From positions 1 to 39,260 of IMG/VR virus record IMGVR_UViG_3300031364_000008: a stretch of DNA of 39,260 nt. One strand, written 5' to 3'. Origin of the DNA: a virus. This document shows, piece by piece, positions 19,176-28,749 of the stretch. The notes beneath the pieces are model-generated. The model was not told the DNA's origin and ran no database searches. It worked only from the letters and a program-made list of their open reading frames with translations. The first letter of the stretch is position 1. Each line of letters begins with the position of its first letter. Made by a program: the position numbers and the translations under genes.

Positions 19176-20423
19176 CTATCGCCACACAGCTAAAAAGCCA
19201 TCCAGCGCCCTTGATGTGATGTATTTATTGTCCGGGGCAATCCACGACGTAGACCCGCCCCCGTCGAGGTTCACGGCGTTTACACAGCCGATAGCAAGCA
19301 TACATTCGGCAAGTTCAGGGATGGTAAGACGGTTTTTGTCTGCGTCAGAGACGGCGCGGATAATAAAGGTTCCGTCCGCTTTTATACCTATTGCCGTTCT
19401 GCCTCTCCTGTATGCCGGATTGTTTGAGCTAAAGGCGTCTTCCTTCGTGTCGATAGAGACTTTACCGTCCTTGATAAGCAGCGGATACCCGCCGAGGAAG
19501 TCCGCGCCTGTACGGTTGTCCCAATGCGTGAAAACGGGTGTCTTTTTGTCCCTGAATTCAAAGCCCGATTTTGAGAGAAGCCAAGCGGACGCTACGGCCC
19601 CCTCGTCCATAATGTAGCCCGTCGGATTGCCGGAACTTATTCCGAAAAAATTAGCGTTTGTGATGATCGTACAGCCTATACGGTTATAAGCGGAGTCGAT
19701 TTTTTCAACCGGCTCCGTTCCTTTGACATATTCGATGCGCTTGATTTTTTTAATTTCCAAAAGTAGCCCCGTTGGTTTTGCTTCATCAAGAGCACCCCAT
19801 GTTTGTGGGCCGACTCTCCCGTCAACAAGAATCTTTGCCGCTTTTTGGAACGCGTGTACTCCCCATTCTGTCCGGGGTCCAAAATCGCCGTCAGGTTTGC
19901 CGCAAGGGTATCCTAAATAGTTTAGCCGGTTTTGGAGCGTTACAACGTCGGTTCCATTGCTGCCTTTCTCCAGCAACGGCATAGGCTTGTTTTCGGGCGG
20001 AGGAATGACCCCTGTAAACAAAGGCATGGGAGGCGGATAGTTGTGCGTGCGGATCATAGCGCTTGTATACTGCCCGTGATTGTCCCACTGTAAGTGGGGT
20101 TTGTCTATAATGCTCGTCCAGTCGCCGCCCCATGTAAAGCCCATTGCTTTACCAATTCTGCCGACAGCTTCAAAGAATGCGGGGTCATCGTACTCGTGGC
20201 CCTTGACGTTTTTACATACATCAAAGGCAAGTCCAGCGTGTTCTGCGTGAAAAGACGGCGTTTTAGCGTTTGAGTTTCCGGCGTTATAGACGTCGAGCTG
20301 TTCTGCGTCTGTTCTTGTAGTACAAGCAATCAAAGGATTATGCCCTTCATGTTCCATGCGCTCAACAAATGCATGACAGCCCGTCTCTGCATCATAACGT
20401 AAAAAATTGATATTGCGGCTCAC
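19176..20423 (-). CDS. Three-domain endolysin: M15 peptidase, PG-binding, NAGPA domain
   Basis: 415 residues from GTG 20423, four bases after the holin stop; the longer TTG frame lacks a ribosome site. Domain 1 (about 1-135) is an M15C L-Ala-D-Glu peptidase: SFHAEHAGLAFDV and WTSIIDKPHLQW supply the zinc ligands. Domain 2 (about 150-215) is a peptidoglycan-binding repeat (GTDVVTLQNRLNYLGY, DGDFGPRTEWGVHAFQ). Domain 3 (about 225-415) is a phosphodiester glycosidase/NAGPA domain (NANFFGIS, RRGRTAIGIKADGTF, NLDGGGST). The third domain is unusual in a lysin and may attack teichoic or exopolysaccharide phosphodiesters. Confidence 0.85.
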   Translation of the reverse strand: MSRNINFLRYDAETGCHAFVERMEHEGHNPLIACTTRTDAEQLDVYNAGNSNAKTPSFHAEHAGLAFDVCKNVKGHEYDDPAFFEAVGRIGKAMGFTWGGDWTSIIDKPHLQWDNHGQYTSAMIRTHNYPPPMPLFTGVIPPPENKPMPLLEKGSNGTDVVTLQNRLNYLGYPCGKPDGDFGPRTEWGVHAFQKAAKILVDGRVGPQTWGALDEAKPTGLLLEIKKIKRIEYVKGTEPVEKIDSAYNRIGCTIITNANFFGISSGNPTGYIMDEGAVASAWLLSKSGFEFRDKKTPVFTHWDNRTGADFLGGYPLLIKDGKVSIDTKEDAFSSNNPAYRRGRTAIGIKADGTFIIRAVSDADKNRLTIPELAECMLAIGCVNAVNLDGGGSTSWIAPDNKYITSRALDGFLAVWR

Positions 20424-20427
20424 AATT

Positions 20428-20625
20428 TTACCAGCTTTCTTTGTCTGTAGGGTTGTTGACAATTCCAACAGCGACCGCTATTGTTAAAATAAGATTTGCC
20501 GCCGTCTGGAACACGTCGCTTGTCATGCCAATGGCGTCCCAAAGACCATAGTTGCCGCCTAAAAGAACGATCAATGCAATAACGGTTGTCCATACAATTT
20601 TACTTTTCCATCTGTTTTGTTTCAT
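20428..20625 (-). CDS. Holin (phi-LC3-like)
   Basis: 65 residues behind AGGAGG. A basic start (MKQNRWKSKIVW) is followed by two hydrophobic segments (TTVIALIVLLGGNYGLW; ANLILTIAVAVGIVNNP) and a short polar tail PTDKESW, as in the phi-LC3 holin family. It permeabilises the membrane to release the endolysin encoded just after it. Confidence 0.8.
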   Translation of the reverse strand: MKQNRWKSKIVWTTVIALIVLLGGNYGLWDAIGMTSDVFQTAANLILTIAVAVGIVNNPTDKESW

Positions 20626-20653
20626 ATGTGCCTCCTGTTCGATTATATATTTA

Positions 20654-20944
20654 TCATTTTATTGTTCCTTTTATAAATTCAACGTCTTTTCCAACAACCT
20701 CGATTTTTGCGCTTAATGCAGAATTGAATTTGTCTATTTTTTCGCCAAGCGCGCACTCCACTGTTTCAACATTTGTGTCTAACCGGTCTATTTCTCCGTC
20801 TATGCGTTTGTTGGTGGATTCCTGGTTTTTATTTATCTGCTCCTGAGTCCCAACAATACGGCCGGCCTTCAGGCCGACCGTAATGATAGATATTAAAAGA
20901 ACCGCAAACTGTACCCAGCTTGCTATTATTGATAAATCAACCAT
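20654..20944 (-). CDS. XhlA-like membrane-anchored coiled-coil protein
   Basis: 96 residues behind GAGAGG. An N-terminal membrane helix (IIASWVQFAVLLISIITVGL) is followed by a long coiled coil (KNQESTNKRIDGEIDRLDTN) with repeating polar heptads. Proteins of this shape next to holins are haemolysin/XhlA-like lysis accessories or antiholins. Ejection-protein genes lie upstream. Confidence 0.65.
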   Translation of the reverse strand: MVDLSIIASWVQFAVLLISIITVGLKAGRIVGTQEQINKNQESTNKRIDGEIDRLDTNVETVECALGEKIDKFNSALSAKIEVVGKDVEFIKGTIK

Positions 20945-21012
20945 CTTTTTTGCCTCTCTCTATCTCGGTTTATTCATCTATTCGTCTTCTCTTTCTAAGA
21001 ACGGGCGAGGTT

Positions 21013-24000
21013 TTACCCCCGCCCTCTTATTACCGCCATTTTTGCGGCTTCATATGCTATGCTGTCGAGTTTTTTGATTTGCTCCGCCGTGGCTAAAGAA
21101 TTGATCCTGCTGTTAAAATACTCTGTATAGGTTTTTTTGAAAATGTTTTTTTCCGCCTGTGTTAATGTATATGTTCTGCTTTGCATTTGAACTTTTGCGC
21201 CCGGAGGCTTCTTTGGCGTATATGAAAATTCCTCCGGGATTGTCATGTTGATAAAATCATAATCTCCATTTTGGTTGTCTGAGGATTTTGACTCGGCGTA
21301 CAAAGATATAAGGCGCGTTGCGTTGTTAAGGTACGGTAATAAGGATTCTTTTACCGTTTTTCCGTCTTCTTTTGTTGTATAAAATGCGCCTATCAACGCT
21401 ATTTTTTGATTGTTCGCAATGTTTTGCTTTAAAATAGCGTTAACTTTTTGATAAGTCGTTACACTTTTATTATCTCCTTCCGGTTGAAGCTCGTCAAGGG
21501 TTTTGTACAATGAATATGCGTTTTTTTGAGATATTCCCATATCGACATAACCTTGGATTTTTGCACCGTCCGTAACACTTGGTATCCGCATGTCGCCGCG
21601 GCTTTCCATAACATTAGTTTTTGCCAGTTCCGCAGACGCTGAGTAAATTTTGCTGACCGCTTTTGCTTTGTCTTCGTCTGTCATATTTTTGTATGACGCG
21701 GAACTGGTCAGGTTCGTCAACTCTTTGTATGCGTTCTGGCCGTAGGTTTTTTTGTACTGCGTGTATTCGTTGGCGTTCATATAAATGTCTTCGCCGTTGT
21801 TCGAAAAGTATTTTCTTACGGAAACCGGCGGGAGCACGCCTATTTCGTGTTCTTTTGCGTAGTCTTTATAAAGCCTTAGAATTTCGGTTTCCATCGGGGA
21901 AACATTAACGTCTTTCAGGTATCCAGGGCTTACAAAGTTCTGAATTAACCTTTGCCCGATTCCCCCGCTGCTTTGCGTTCTTCCCCATTGATCGACGTAG
22001 GGCTGTTTTGTTTCTTCTGCAAACGGAATTTTACCGACTTGCCCCTGGAGAAAATATTGCACGTCGCCTGGAAGCTGCCCTTTTGGATTCGTTAAAGAAG
22101 TCCTTCGCGTGTCGTCTATCGTCCGCGCGATTCTTCCTCCGATGGAAGGAACTGACTGCCCGAGATAGCTTAACGCTGCCTGAGACACGGCGTATGTCAT
22201 CAGGTTTTGATCGTTTTGTTTCGCGTATCCAAAGCCCTCAAGATAATCGTTCAAGCTCTGCAACATGGACGTTTCCAGCATTGGCGCGGTGATGTCTGAA
22301 GCGATTTTTAACACGTCTTTTATTTGTGCGCCGTCTTCGCTTTGGTCGGTCTTTGTGTTATATAAAGACGCCCCTAAAAACACGGGCATCATAGCCGGGG
22401 TAAGCCAATCTATGGTAAAGCTTTTCCCTCCGATTTGAAGCGCAAAGTATTGTTTTCCCTGCGTCTGACTGAGTTTGTCTTCTTTGTCGTCTCCTGTAGT
22501 TCCGACGGTAAGTATTCCGAGAGAGGCAAGAAGAACGCCCATCCCGGTTAATGCCGTGCCCGTCAAACCAGACGACAAATTATCTATGTATTCAGATGCG
22601 GTAATTTCTCCTTTTGCTAATTGATAGCTGTCGTATGTTAAAGTTTTTGCTAATCCAATTGGGCTATATTCCAATCCCCTCACTAAAATGTTGGCGGGAG
22701 TTCTGCGAAACGGGAGAACGCCTTCACCCAAAACGTTTGCGGCCTTTCCTACGGGCTTGTTTCCCCGATATCTTAAATTTGACACAAAATCAGAAAAAGA
22801 ATTAGAATCCCTGTATGTGGCTTTTTGCGCCTCAGCAATAGCAAACCCTCTTGCCCTGTCCAGCAATCCGGTGTCCGCTGTTTCCATTGTCGCGTTGTTT
22901 GCTTTTAAGTATCCCGCAAGCGCTTTGGCGTAGGCCGGTTTTGACACCCAATTGTCTTCCGACTCCAGAGCTTCCGTGTTAAATTTACGCGCCCACTCTA
23001 CGCCTTTTCCGACAGTTTTGCTTACAATACCTTTTCCGGTTCCGAAAATTTTTCTGTATTCTTGGATTTTATTTTTTGCCTCGTCGTACTTTCCGTACTT
23101 CATAACAGAATCTACGACGTTTGCATAATCTGTTAACGCCGCTTCAATTAACGGTCTGTCGGCCCTTGTCAAAGCGACAGAACGGGTTTGTTCAAACTGT
23201 GCTCCCGCTTTTTTCGCTATCGTTTGCACCGACGCGCTCAAGGTGTTTTTTATAAACCTTTCCGTCCTAAACACATAGTTGCTGGCAATGTTTCTGATGT
23301 GAGTAACAGGGTTAAACAGCATAGAGGTGTATCTCCATGCATTCCACTTATCCGCGAATGTGGCGGGAACCTGAGAGGCGATGTTTTTATAAATATTATC
23401 CATCGCGCTTTTAGCTCTTGCGTCGTCTTTTGCGGTTAATGCGTCAAGATACTCCTGTGCTAACCCTTCGTCTATTTTGATATTCGGAGCCTTATTTCCG
23501 TATTTTTGTATAAGTTCATCCTGTAAATTCTGGACACTTCTTTGCGCGGCGTACAGCTGATACTGTGGTTCCATTTTTTTCAGCAATCTTACCGCCTGCG
23601 TTGACTGAGCTCCGGAGCGAACCGTTTTTACAATATCAACAAGAACATCGACGGCCTGTTGCGCGTTTCCGGAGTTTGCCGCGTTGTTGTAAAGCGTCCA
23701 TCCTAACGCGGTTAAGTCTTTGCTGACTTTCCCCGCTAGAGCGTCGGATTTAAAGCTTACAAGCGCCTGATCCCATCCGACGTTTTTAATCGTGTTTTCC
23801 GCGTTGGATACGGCTTGTTTATCGGTAATTTTTTCGTATGAAAACAATTCAGACAACACGGCGGGTTCGATTTTTTCCGCTGTTTCGTTGGTTGTAACTG
23901 GAGCTTCCATCGCCGTCCGGACGGTCTGAGATAAGTTATTTGCATCGGATGTCTGTGTCGGAAGCTCAACAACCCTTTCCGTGGTTACTGGAGACTCTCC

Positions 24001-26442
24001 CGGTTTAATTGTGCCGTATTTCTCCGTAAGCGCGTTCAATCTGTTTCCAGTTACGTCAAATCCAAGATCGGCCGCGCCAAGTCCGTCCGGCGCTTGCTCC
24101 GCATTTACAAGCCCTGCGTTTTGAGATGGCGTAACTTTTTGAAATTTTGTCACATAATTATTGCGTCCTCCTAATTCTCCTTTTGGATCGATAAGTACAA
24201 GAACTTGGTGTTGTTTATTCCCTGCGATTTTTCCGCCTTCGTGGGTGTACGCTTCGTATCCGCTATCTACAAGACCGGAAGATATATAGTCGAAATCATC
24301 ATAAAACTCCGACAGAGGGATACCTTCTCCGTTGGATATATCCGATAAAAATTCAGAAAACTTTCGGAATACTTCAACGCCACTTTTTCCCGAATTTTGA
24401 GCGTTTTTTAACGCTTCGTATTCTTCGGAATACCCGTATTCATTTTCATAATAGGACGCAATTGTATCGAAATAATCGTATATTTTCTGTGGCATTGGCT
24501 TTGACATATCGAGAACATTATCAAGATTTACGTTTGCTTCGTATGTGGTAGGTGTCCCGGTTCTCTTGCCTCTGCTCTTGGCATATCCTTGAGCCACTTC
24601 TTGATTGTCCGTAAGATATACTCCGGAACCCAAAAGCCCTTCGATTTTTGACGCCGACGCCGATAGCTTGTCCGCAACAAGGTTTTGCGCTCCGCTGCCG
24701 TGATACCATGTTTTTTCATTGATGCTTTGTACATCTGGATTATAGTTGTATTGATACGCTGAACTTGTCGGAAGAGATTTTGGAGGCGGCGTTATATATG
24801 TATTCTGTGCGTTTTGCATATCGTTCTGCGCCGCCACGATGCCCCGTGCTGAATTTGTTTGCATTGTGGGTGTGGTAATGCTCGTTTGCGTAGGAGATAT
24901 TGTAGTCTGCTGTACTGCGGCTCTCGGTGCGTTCTGAACGGCATTGTCGGTTTTGTTTAATTCTGCTATCCTTTTATTTTGTAGCGCCGCAAGATCGCTT
25001 TTTGCTTTTTCAGACTCGGCTTTAGCTTGTTCGTACTGTAAACGTGGTTGGATTGACGCATCCGGATTTTCGTTGTCTATCGAAGCAATATAACTTAAAA
25101 ATGCCTGTTGCTCTATTTGTGATAAATCGGCGGCTTTTCTGATTTGATTATTAATTGAACTTAAAACGTTTGGGGAAAGTGAACTGGTAGTTGTTGTAAC
25201 ACTTTTTGGAACAGCTGGTTGTGTTGCATTGATAGCCGATTGCGCCAACACCTGTCCGCCGCTGAGAATACCGCCTACAACCGTGCCGCCCCCAAATTCC
25301 TGCGCGGAAGTTACGGGATTGAATACGGCGTTCTGATCTTTTACTGAAGCAAGCGGCTTATCTTTATCGTATATCATCTTTTGAGTAAGTCTTTCGATGA
25401 CGCCCTGAACAACTTCTTCTTTACCTTCTGACAGTGCAGACGTAACCCATTCTTTGATAACTGAAGCTTTTCCAGACCTTAAAGCTGCGGGAAGCGTTTC
25501 AACACCTCCCGTCACTTCTATTGCGGAATTTATCAGGCCCGTCAGAATTGCCGTAAGCTGCGCCTCGCCCTCGGTCGCGCCGCCGGCTTTCGCATTGCTG
25601 TATGCGTTGCCGTAGTTCTGTACGAAAGACAGCTTAAACATGGGACTTTTTGACATTGCGGTAAGGCTGTTTTGGACGGTTGCGGCAAGCCCCGCGTTAG
25701 CGGTGGCCGGAAGCTGCGCCGCTGCGGACGCACCCCCGGTAGCGACGGCGAGCGCGGCGCTCGGAAGCGCTTGGCCTACGCCTGTGCCAACTTGCTGATA
25801 AGTTTTGAATGCGTCGCCCCTGCCGACCTGCGCTTCCTTCAGGTTTTTGTCAACCTCCCTTTGCCCGGCCTGATCCTGCTGATATATCCAGTGAATTCCC
25901 TTGGACAATATATTTTCGGGTATAACGGTATCCAAAGCGTTCGCGCCCGCTTCCAGCGCGGAATATGCGCTGCTCGTAAAATCCTGAACGCCCGCCGCAA
26001 AAGGCTCTGTGTAAGCCCGCAACCCTGACGTTTTCAGCTGCGCATCCGGCACCCTCTTGGCAAGGTCGGCAATCTCCTGTTCTTTTTGGGCTATCTGCTT
26101 ATTATAATAACTGGTCTTATCAACGGTCTTTTTGTCGTACCTCTGAGTGTCACGCTTGCTCTTCAGGTCGTTGATATCCTGATATAGTTTGTTGATATCT
26201 TTCTGTGTTGGTGGCCCGGTATACCCCGGAGTGGACATTTCGATCTCTTTCAGCGTCGGCGCGGCGGTTGCTCTCTGTCCCGCTGCGGAAGATCGCGGCC
26301 GTCCTGCGTCCACAGACGCCGCATTCTGCATTATCTTGTCCCAATTGATTCCGCCTGTATTTTGGGCAGATGACCTTGATTGATAAGCCCCGTTGTCCAT
26401 AGACGCCGCATTCTGCATTATTTTGTCCCAGTTTATAGGCAT
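21013..26442 (-). CDS. Giant ejection protein with ADP-ribosyltransferase-like domain
   Basis: 1809 residues from MPINWDKIMQNAAS, AAGGAGG upstream. A 14-residue motif INWDKIMQNAAS is repeated at the N-terminus. A low-complexity, Gln/Thr/Asn-rich part follows. At about 577-755 lies an ART-like domain (WYHGSG, LLGSGVYLTDNQEVAQGYAK, NVNLDNVLDMS, HQVLVLIDPKGELGG) like polyvalent-protein toxins. Then come an alpha-helical part (WRYTSMLFNPVTHIRNIASN), hydrophobic helices (LTGTALTGMGVLLASLGIL) and a long helical C-terminus. It is probably packaged and injected with the DNA, carrying an effector that modifies a host target. The target is unknown. Confidence 0.75.
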   Translation of the reverse strand: MPINWDKIMQNAASMDNGAYQSRSSAQNTGGINWDKIMQNAASVDAGRPRSSAAGQRATAAPTLKEIEMSTPGYTGPPTQKDINKLYQDINDLKSKRDTQRYDKKTVDKTSYYNKQIAQKEQEIADLAKRVPDAQLKTSGLRAYTEPFAAGVQDFTSSAYSALEAGANALDTVIPENILSKGIHWIYQQDQAGQREVDKNLKEAQVGRGDAFKTYQQVGTGVGQALPSAALAVATGGASAAAQLPATANAGLAATVQNSLTAMSKSPMFKLSFVQNYGNAYSNAKAGGATEGEAQLTAILTGLINSAIEVTGGVETLPAALRSGKASVIKEWVTSALSEGKEEVVQGVIERLTQKMIYDKDKPLASVKDQNAVFNPVTSAQEFGGGTVVGGILSGGQVLAQSAINATQPAVPKSVTTTTSSLSPNVLSSINNQIRKAADLSQIEQQAFLSYIASIDNENPDASIQPRLQYEQAKAESEKAKSDLAALQNKRIAELNKTDNAVQNAPRAAVQQTTISPTQTSITTPTMQTNSARGIVAAQNDMQNAQNTYITPPPKSLPTSSAYQYNYNPDVQSINEKTWYHGSGAQNLVADKLSASASKIEGLLGSGVYLTDNQEVAQGYAKSRGKRTGTPTTYEANVNLDNVLDMSKPMPQKIYDYFDTIASYYENEYGYSEEYEALKNAQNSGKSGVEVFRKFSEFLSDISNGEGIPLSEFYDDFDYISSGLVDSGYEAYTHEGGKIAGNKQHQVLVLIDPKGELGGRNNYVTKFQKVTPSQNAGLVNAEQAPDGLGAADLGFDVTGNRLNALTEKYGTIKPGESPVTTERVVELPTQTSDANNLSQTVRTAMEAPVTTNETAEKIEPAVLSELFSYEKITDKQAVSNAENTIKNVGWDQALVSFKSDALAGKVSKDLTALGWTLYNNAANSGNAQQAVDVLVDIVKTVRSGAQSTQAVRLLKKMEPQYQLYAAQRSVQNLQDELIQKYGNKAPNIKIDEGLAQEYLDALTAKDDARAKSAMDNIYKNIASQVPATFADKWNAWRYTSMLFNPVTHIRNIASNYVFRTERFIKNTLSASVQTIAKKAGAQFEQTRSVALTRADRPLIEAALTDYANVVDSVMKYGKYDEAKNKIQEYRKIFGTGKGIVSKTVGKGVEWARKFNTEALESEDNWVSKPAYAKALAGYLKANNATMETADTGLLDRARGFAIAEAQKATYRDSNSFSDFVSNLRYRGNKPVGKAANVLGEGVLPFRRTPANILVRGLEYSPIGLAKTLTYDSYQLAKGEITASEYIDNLSSGLTGTALTGMGVLLASLGILTVGTTGDDKEDKLSQTQGKQYFALQIGGKSFTIDWLTPAMMPVFLGASLYNTKTDQSEDGAQIKDVLKIASDITAPMLETSMLQSLNDYLEGFGYAKQNDQNLMTYAVSQAALSYLGQSVPSIGGRIARTIDDTRRTSLTNPKGQLPGDVQYFLQGQVGKIPFAEETKQPYVDQWGRTQSSGGIGQRLIQNFVSPGYLKDVNVSPMETEILRLYKDYAKEHEIGVLPPVSVRKYFSNNGEDIYMNANEYTQYKKTYGQNAYKELTNLTSSASYKNMTDEDKAKAVSKIYSASAELAKTNVMESRGDMRIPSVTDGAKIQGYVDMGISQKNAYSLYKTLDELQPEGDNKSVTTYQKVNAILKQNIANNQKIALIGAFYTTKEDGKTVKESLLPYLNNATRLISLYAESKSSDNQNGDYDFINMTIPEEFSYTPKKPPGAKVQMQSRTYTLTQAEKNIFKKTYTEYFNSRINSLATAEQIKKLDSIAYEAAKMAVIRGRG

Positions 26443-26452
26443 GGCGTCCTCC

Positions 26453-27901
26453 TTAATCAAGGTTGAACAGCTTTAAAAGATATTCCGCCTGTTCGGGGGT
26501 AATATCGCCGGCCTCCAACGCTTTCCGTATACCTTGCGCTCTGTCGGATTGCGACAGCGATCTTTCTCCTAATCCCGCTAATAATTTATTATATTCGTCA
26601 AGCTCTCCATCTCCGCCGCCCCCCTGCGGGGGTTTGGATTCTGGCTGAGCGCCCGGCTGTTGTCCAGTCAAACCAAACGCGGCCAAAAGCTGCCCGGTAT
26701 ACGGCCCTCCGTTTTGCGCGTAATTATAAAGCTGCTGCTTTCCTTCTTCCGTAAGCGCGCCGGTATACGGATCAATGTTTCTGTTGTAGATATCCTCCAT
26801 AACGTTGTATAATTGGTTGAACGTAGTTTTGCTTCCCCCGGTTCCGGTTTTTGCCGCCGCCGCTGCCGCTGCTTTTTCGGCCTGCTCTCTCTGGACTCTC
26901 TGAGTGTCGAGGTAGCCAATAAGCCAATCATTTGACGGGTCGTTGTCGTTTGCGAGAATATCCATTTGCTCCTGTTCTTTTCCGTAGTATCTACCGATGG
27001 TGTTGAGGAGGTCTTGCCTCGCCTGGGCGTCTGCCGCTGTTGTTGTTTCGGATTCCCTCAACGCCTGCTCAATCATCGCTCTCGTTCTTTCTGCGTCGAT
27101 GCTTCCGCCTGCCGCTAAAATGTCCTGTTCTTTTTGGTTGTAAAGCGTTGCGATGTCCGACTCGTAATTGCCTCTCAAAAGAGCTTTTGCTCTTTCTATA
27201 GCGGCGTTTTCTTCCGCTCTTGAACGGTCTAGTCCTCCAAGGCTGTTCTGTAAAGCGACGTTGGAATAAAGTTCATTCTGCATCGCGGCGTTTCCTTCGA
27301 TTCCCTGCGCCGCCGCCCTTTGTGCATAGTTATATTTCCCAATATCACTTTGCGCTGCGGCCCGGTTCTTTGCTGCCTGATACGCGGCCCCAAGGCCGTA
27401 TTGCGCCTCGTCTTGAGCGGATAAGGAATTGGACAAAGCTTTTGCAAGCGCGTTAGCCGCCGCCTCTGTGGACGAATTGATCTGCGCTGTTCTGGAGGCA
27501 AGCTCGGAGTCATACATACTCCCGATGTCGTCTCGGATAGTGCTCGGTTCAATAACTCCTCCGCCAAGTTCGTCCGGCGGGTTTACGTTAAGCCAACTGA
27601 TATCTTTAAGCGGGTCGTATGCAGGCTCGTTTGTTGTAGCCGCAGACGATATATCGCTTAAAGGCGCACTGCCCGCTCCGCCTCCGCCGCCGCCGCCGCC
27701 TCCGCCGCCGCCTCTGCTGCCGCCTCCGCCGCCGCTTGATAGCCGTTCTAGCAAAGCAAGTCCGGGGTCGATCATCCCTTTCGGATTATTTGGCTGTGGT
27801 TTTGGCGTGTAAATTATCGGTATTCTGCCTTTGTTTTGCAGAAGAAAAGATGCAACAGCCGGATCTGTGACCGTTGAGGGATCGGGGGTATAGTACGCCA
27901 T
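26453..27901 (-). CDS. Structural/ejection protein with polyglycine linker
   Basis: 482 residues behind GGAGTTG. The N-terminal part includes a glycine run at about 57-77 (GGGGGSRGGGGG...), then mostly helical, Ala/Gln-rich coiled coil (AAANALAKALSNSLSAQDEA, AAAQSDIGKYNYAQRAAA). The position before the giant ejection protein matches P22-type ejection proteins (gp7/gp20/gp16 region). No enzymatic motif is seen. Confidence 0.65.
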   Translation of the reverse strand: MAYYTPDPSTVTDPAVASFLLQNKGRIPIIYTPKPQPNNPKGMIDPGLALLERLSSGGGGGSRGGGGGGGGGGGGAGSAPLSDISSAATTNEPAYDPLKDISWLNVNPPDELGGGVIEPSTIRDDIGSMYDSELASRTAQINSSTEAAANALAKALSNSLSAQDEAQYGLGAAYQAAKNRAAAQSDIGKYNYAQRAAAQGIEGNAAMQNELYSNVALQNSLGGLDRSRAEENAAIERAKALLRGNYESDIATLYNQKEQDILAAGGSIDAERTRAMIEQALRESETTTAADAQARQDLLNTIGRYYGKEQEQMDILANDNDPSNDWLIGYLDTQRVQREQAEKAAAAAAAKTGTGGSKTTFNQLYNVMEDIYNRNIDPYTGALTEEGKQQLYNYAQNGGPYTGQLLAAFGLTGQQPGAQPESKPPQGGGGDGELDEYNKLLAGLGERSLSQSDRAQGIRKALEAGDITPEQAEYLLKLFNLD

Positions 27902-27925
27902 ACTGTCAACTCCTTTTTAGCAAAC

Positions 27926-27955
27926 AAAAAGCACCCCGTATCAAGGTGCTTTTTG
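27926..27955 (-). terminator. Terminator after the protease gene
   Basis: AAAAAGCACC/GGTGCTTTTT stem with a short loop, 12 bases after the protease stop, followed on the minus strand by TTTTTG. It separates the protease from the ejection genes, which must be reached by readthrough or another promoter. Confidence 0.8.
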
Positions 27956-27967
27956 CTTATCGAATTT

Positions 27968-28732
27968 TTACGCCGCTAACGATTCGCGTATATCGTTAAT
28001 AGGTATTACAAATGTTGATTTAGAGTTTGCCGCATCCATCATTCCAATAAGTTCACCGCTTTGGTTAAAAACGCCGCCTCCTGATCCGCCTTCTAAAGTG
28101 CTAAATGATAACATATATCCCCTCATGCCTTTATAATAAAAATTTACATCAGTTATCATTCCGCTTGAAATAACGTTTTTTTCTCCGTGGGGAGACGATA
28201 TCGCAAAAACCTTGTCCCCAACTAAAACGTCGTCCGAATCGCCAATTTTTACAGGCTTAACGTCTTTGTTTTCTGGTTCAAGTATTGCCGAATCTTTCGC
28301 CTCTGAAATGTTTATAAGCGAACAATGTATGTACGATTCCGAATTGTCGTAATGTATTGCAAAATATTCATGATCGGACGCGTGGCCCGCTGTTAAAACT
28401 TCGTCATAATCTATAATAACACCTGAAGACTGCTCAACATACTCGCCTTCCTCGTCCCCGCCCGTTACCATAACGCAGGAGTCTTTTAGCTTTTCGAGGT
28501 CTATTGTGTCGATTTCGACGCGGTTGTTTCGCCACTCTACGGATACGTCCAGCGCGTCTCCTATTGGTTTGATTGGTAAATATGACCGCCCGTTGAAAGC
28601 CAAAGGCGGGTCGGACATCTCTAATTTCTCGCCGTTTACATAAATAGGAAACGTGGCCTTTTCACACGCGAGAGCATAGGCCGTGCCGGTTAAAAGTGCT
28701 ACAATGACGATGAATGATATAAGCTTTTTCAT
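27968..28732 (-). CDS. Secreted trypsin-like serine protease (cargo gene)
   Basis: 254 residues. Signal peptide MKKLISFIVIVALLTGTAYA, probable cleavage after residue 20-22. A stalk domain of the copper-amine-oxidase N-terminal type (FPIYVNGEKLEMS, YLPIKPIGDALDV, 28-75) follows. The protease domain has H117 (LTAGHA), D147 (KDSAILE) and S217 (EGGSGGGVFN), the complete DegP/trypsin triad. It would act outside the host cell or at its wall. Promoter and terminator of its own mark it as a cargo gene likely expressed in the lysogen. Confidence 0.8.
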   Translation of the reverse strand: MKKLISFIVIVALLTGTAYALACEKATFPIYVNGEKLEMSDPPLAFNGRSYLPIKPIGDALDVSVEWRNNRVEIDTIDLEKLKDSCVMVTGGDEEGEYVEQSSGVIIDYDEVLTAGHASDHEYFAIHYDNSESYIHCSLINISEAKDSAILEPENKDVKPVKIGDSDDVLVGDKVFAISSPHGEKNVISSGMITDVNFYYKGMRGYMLSFSTLEGGSGGGVFNQSGELIGMMDAANSKSTFVIPINDIRESLAA

Positions 28733-28749
28733 ATTTTCACCTCAGCGTC

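Noticed and set aside
27665-27735. GC-rich CCGCCG run as a regulatory element
   Set aside because: It is the coding sequence of the polyglycine linker of the 482-residue structural protein.
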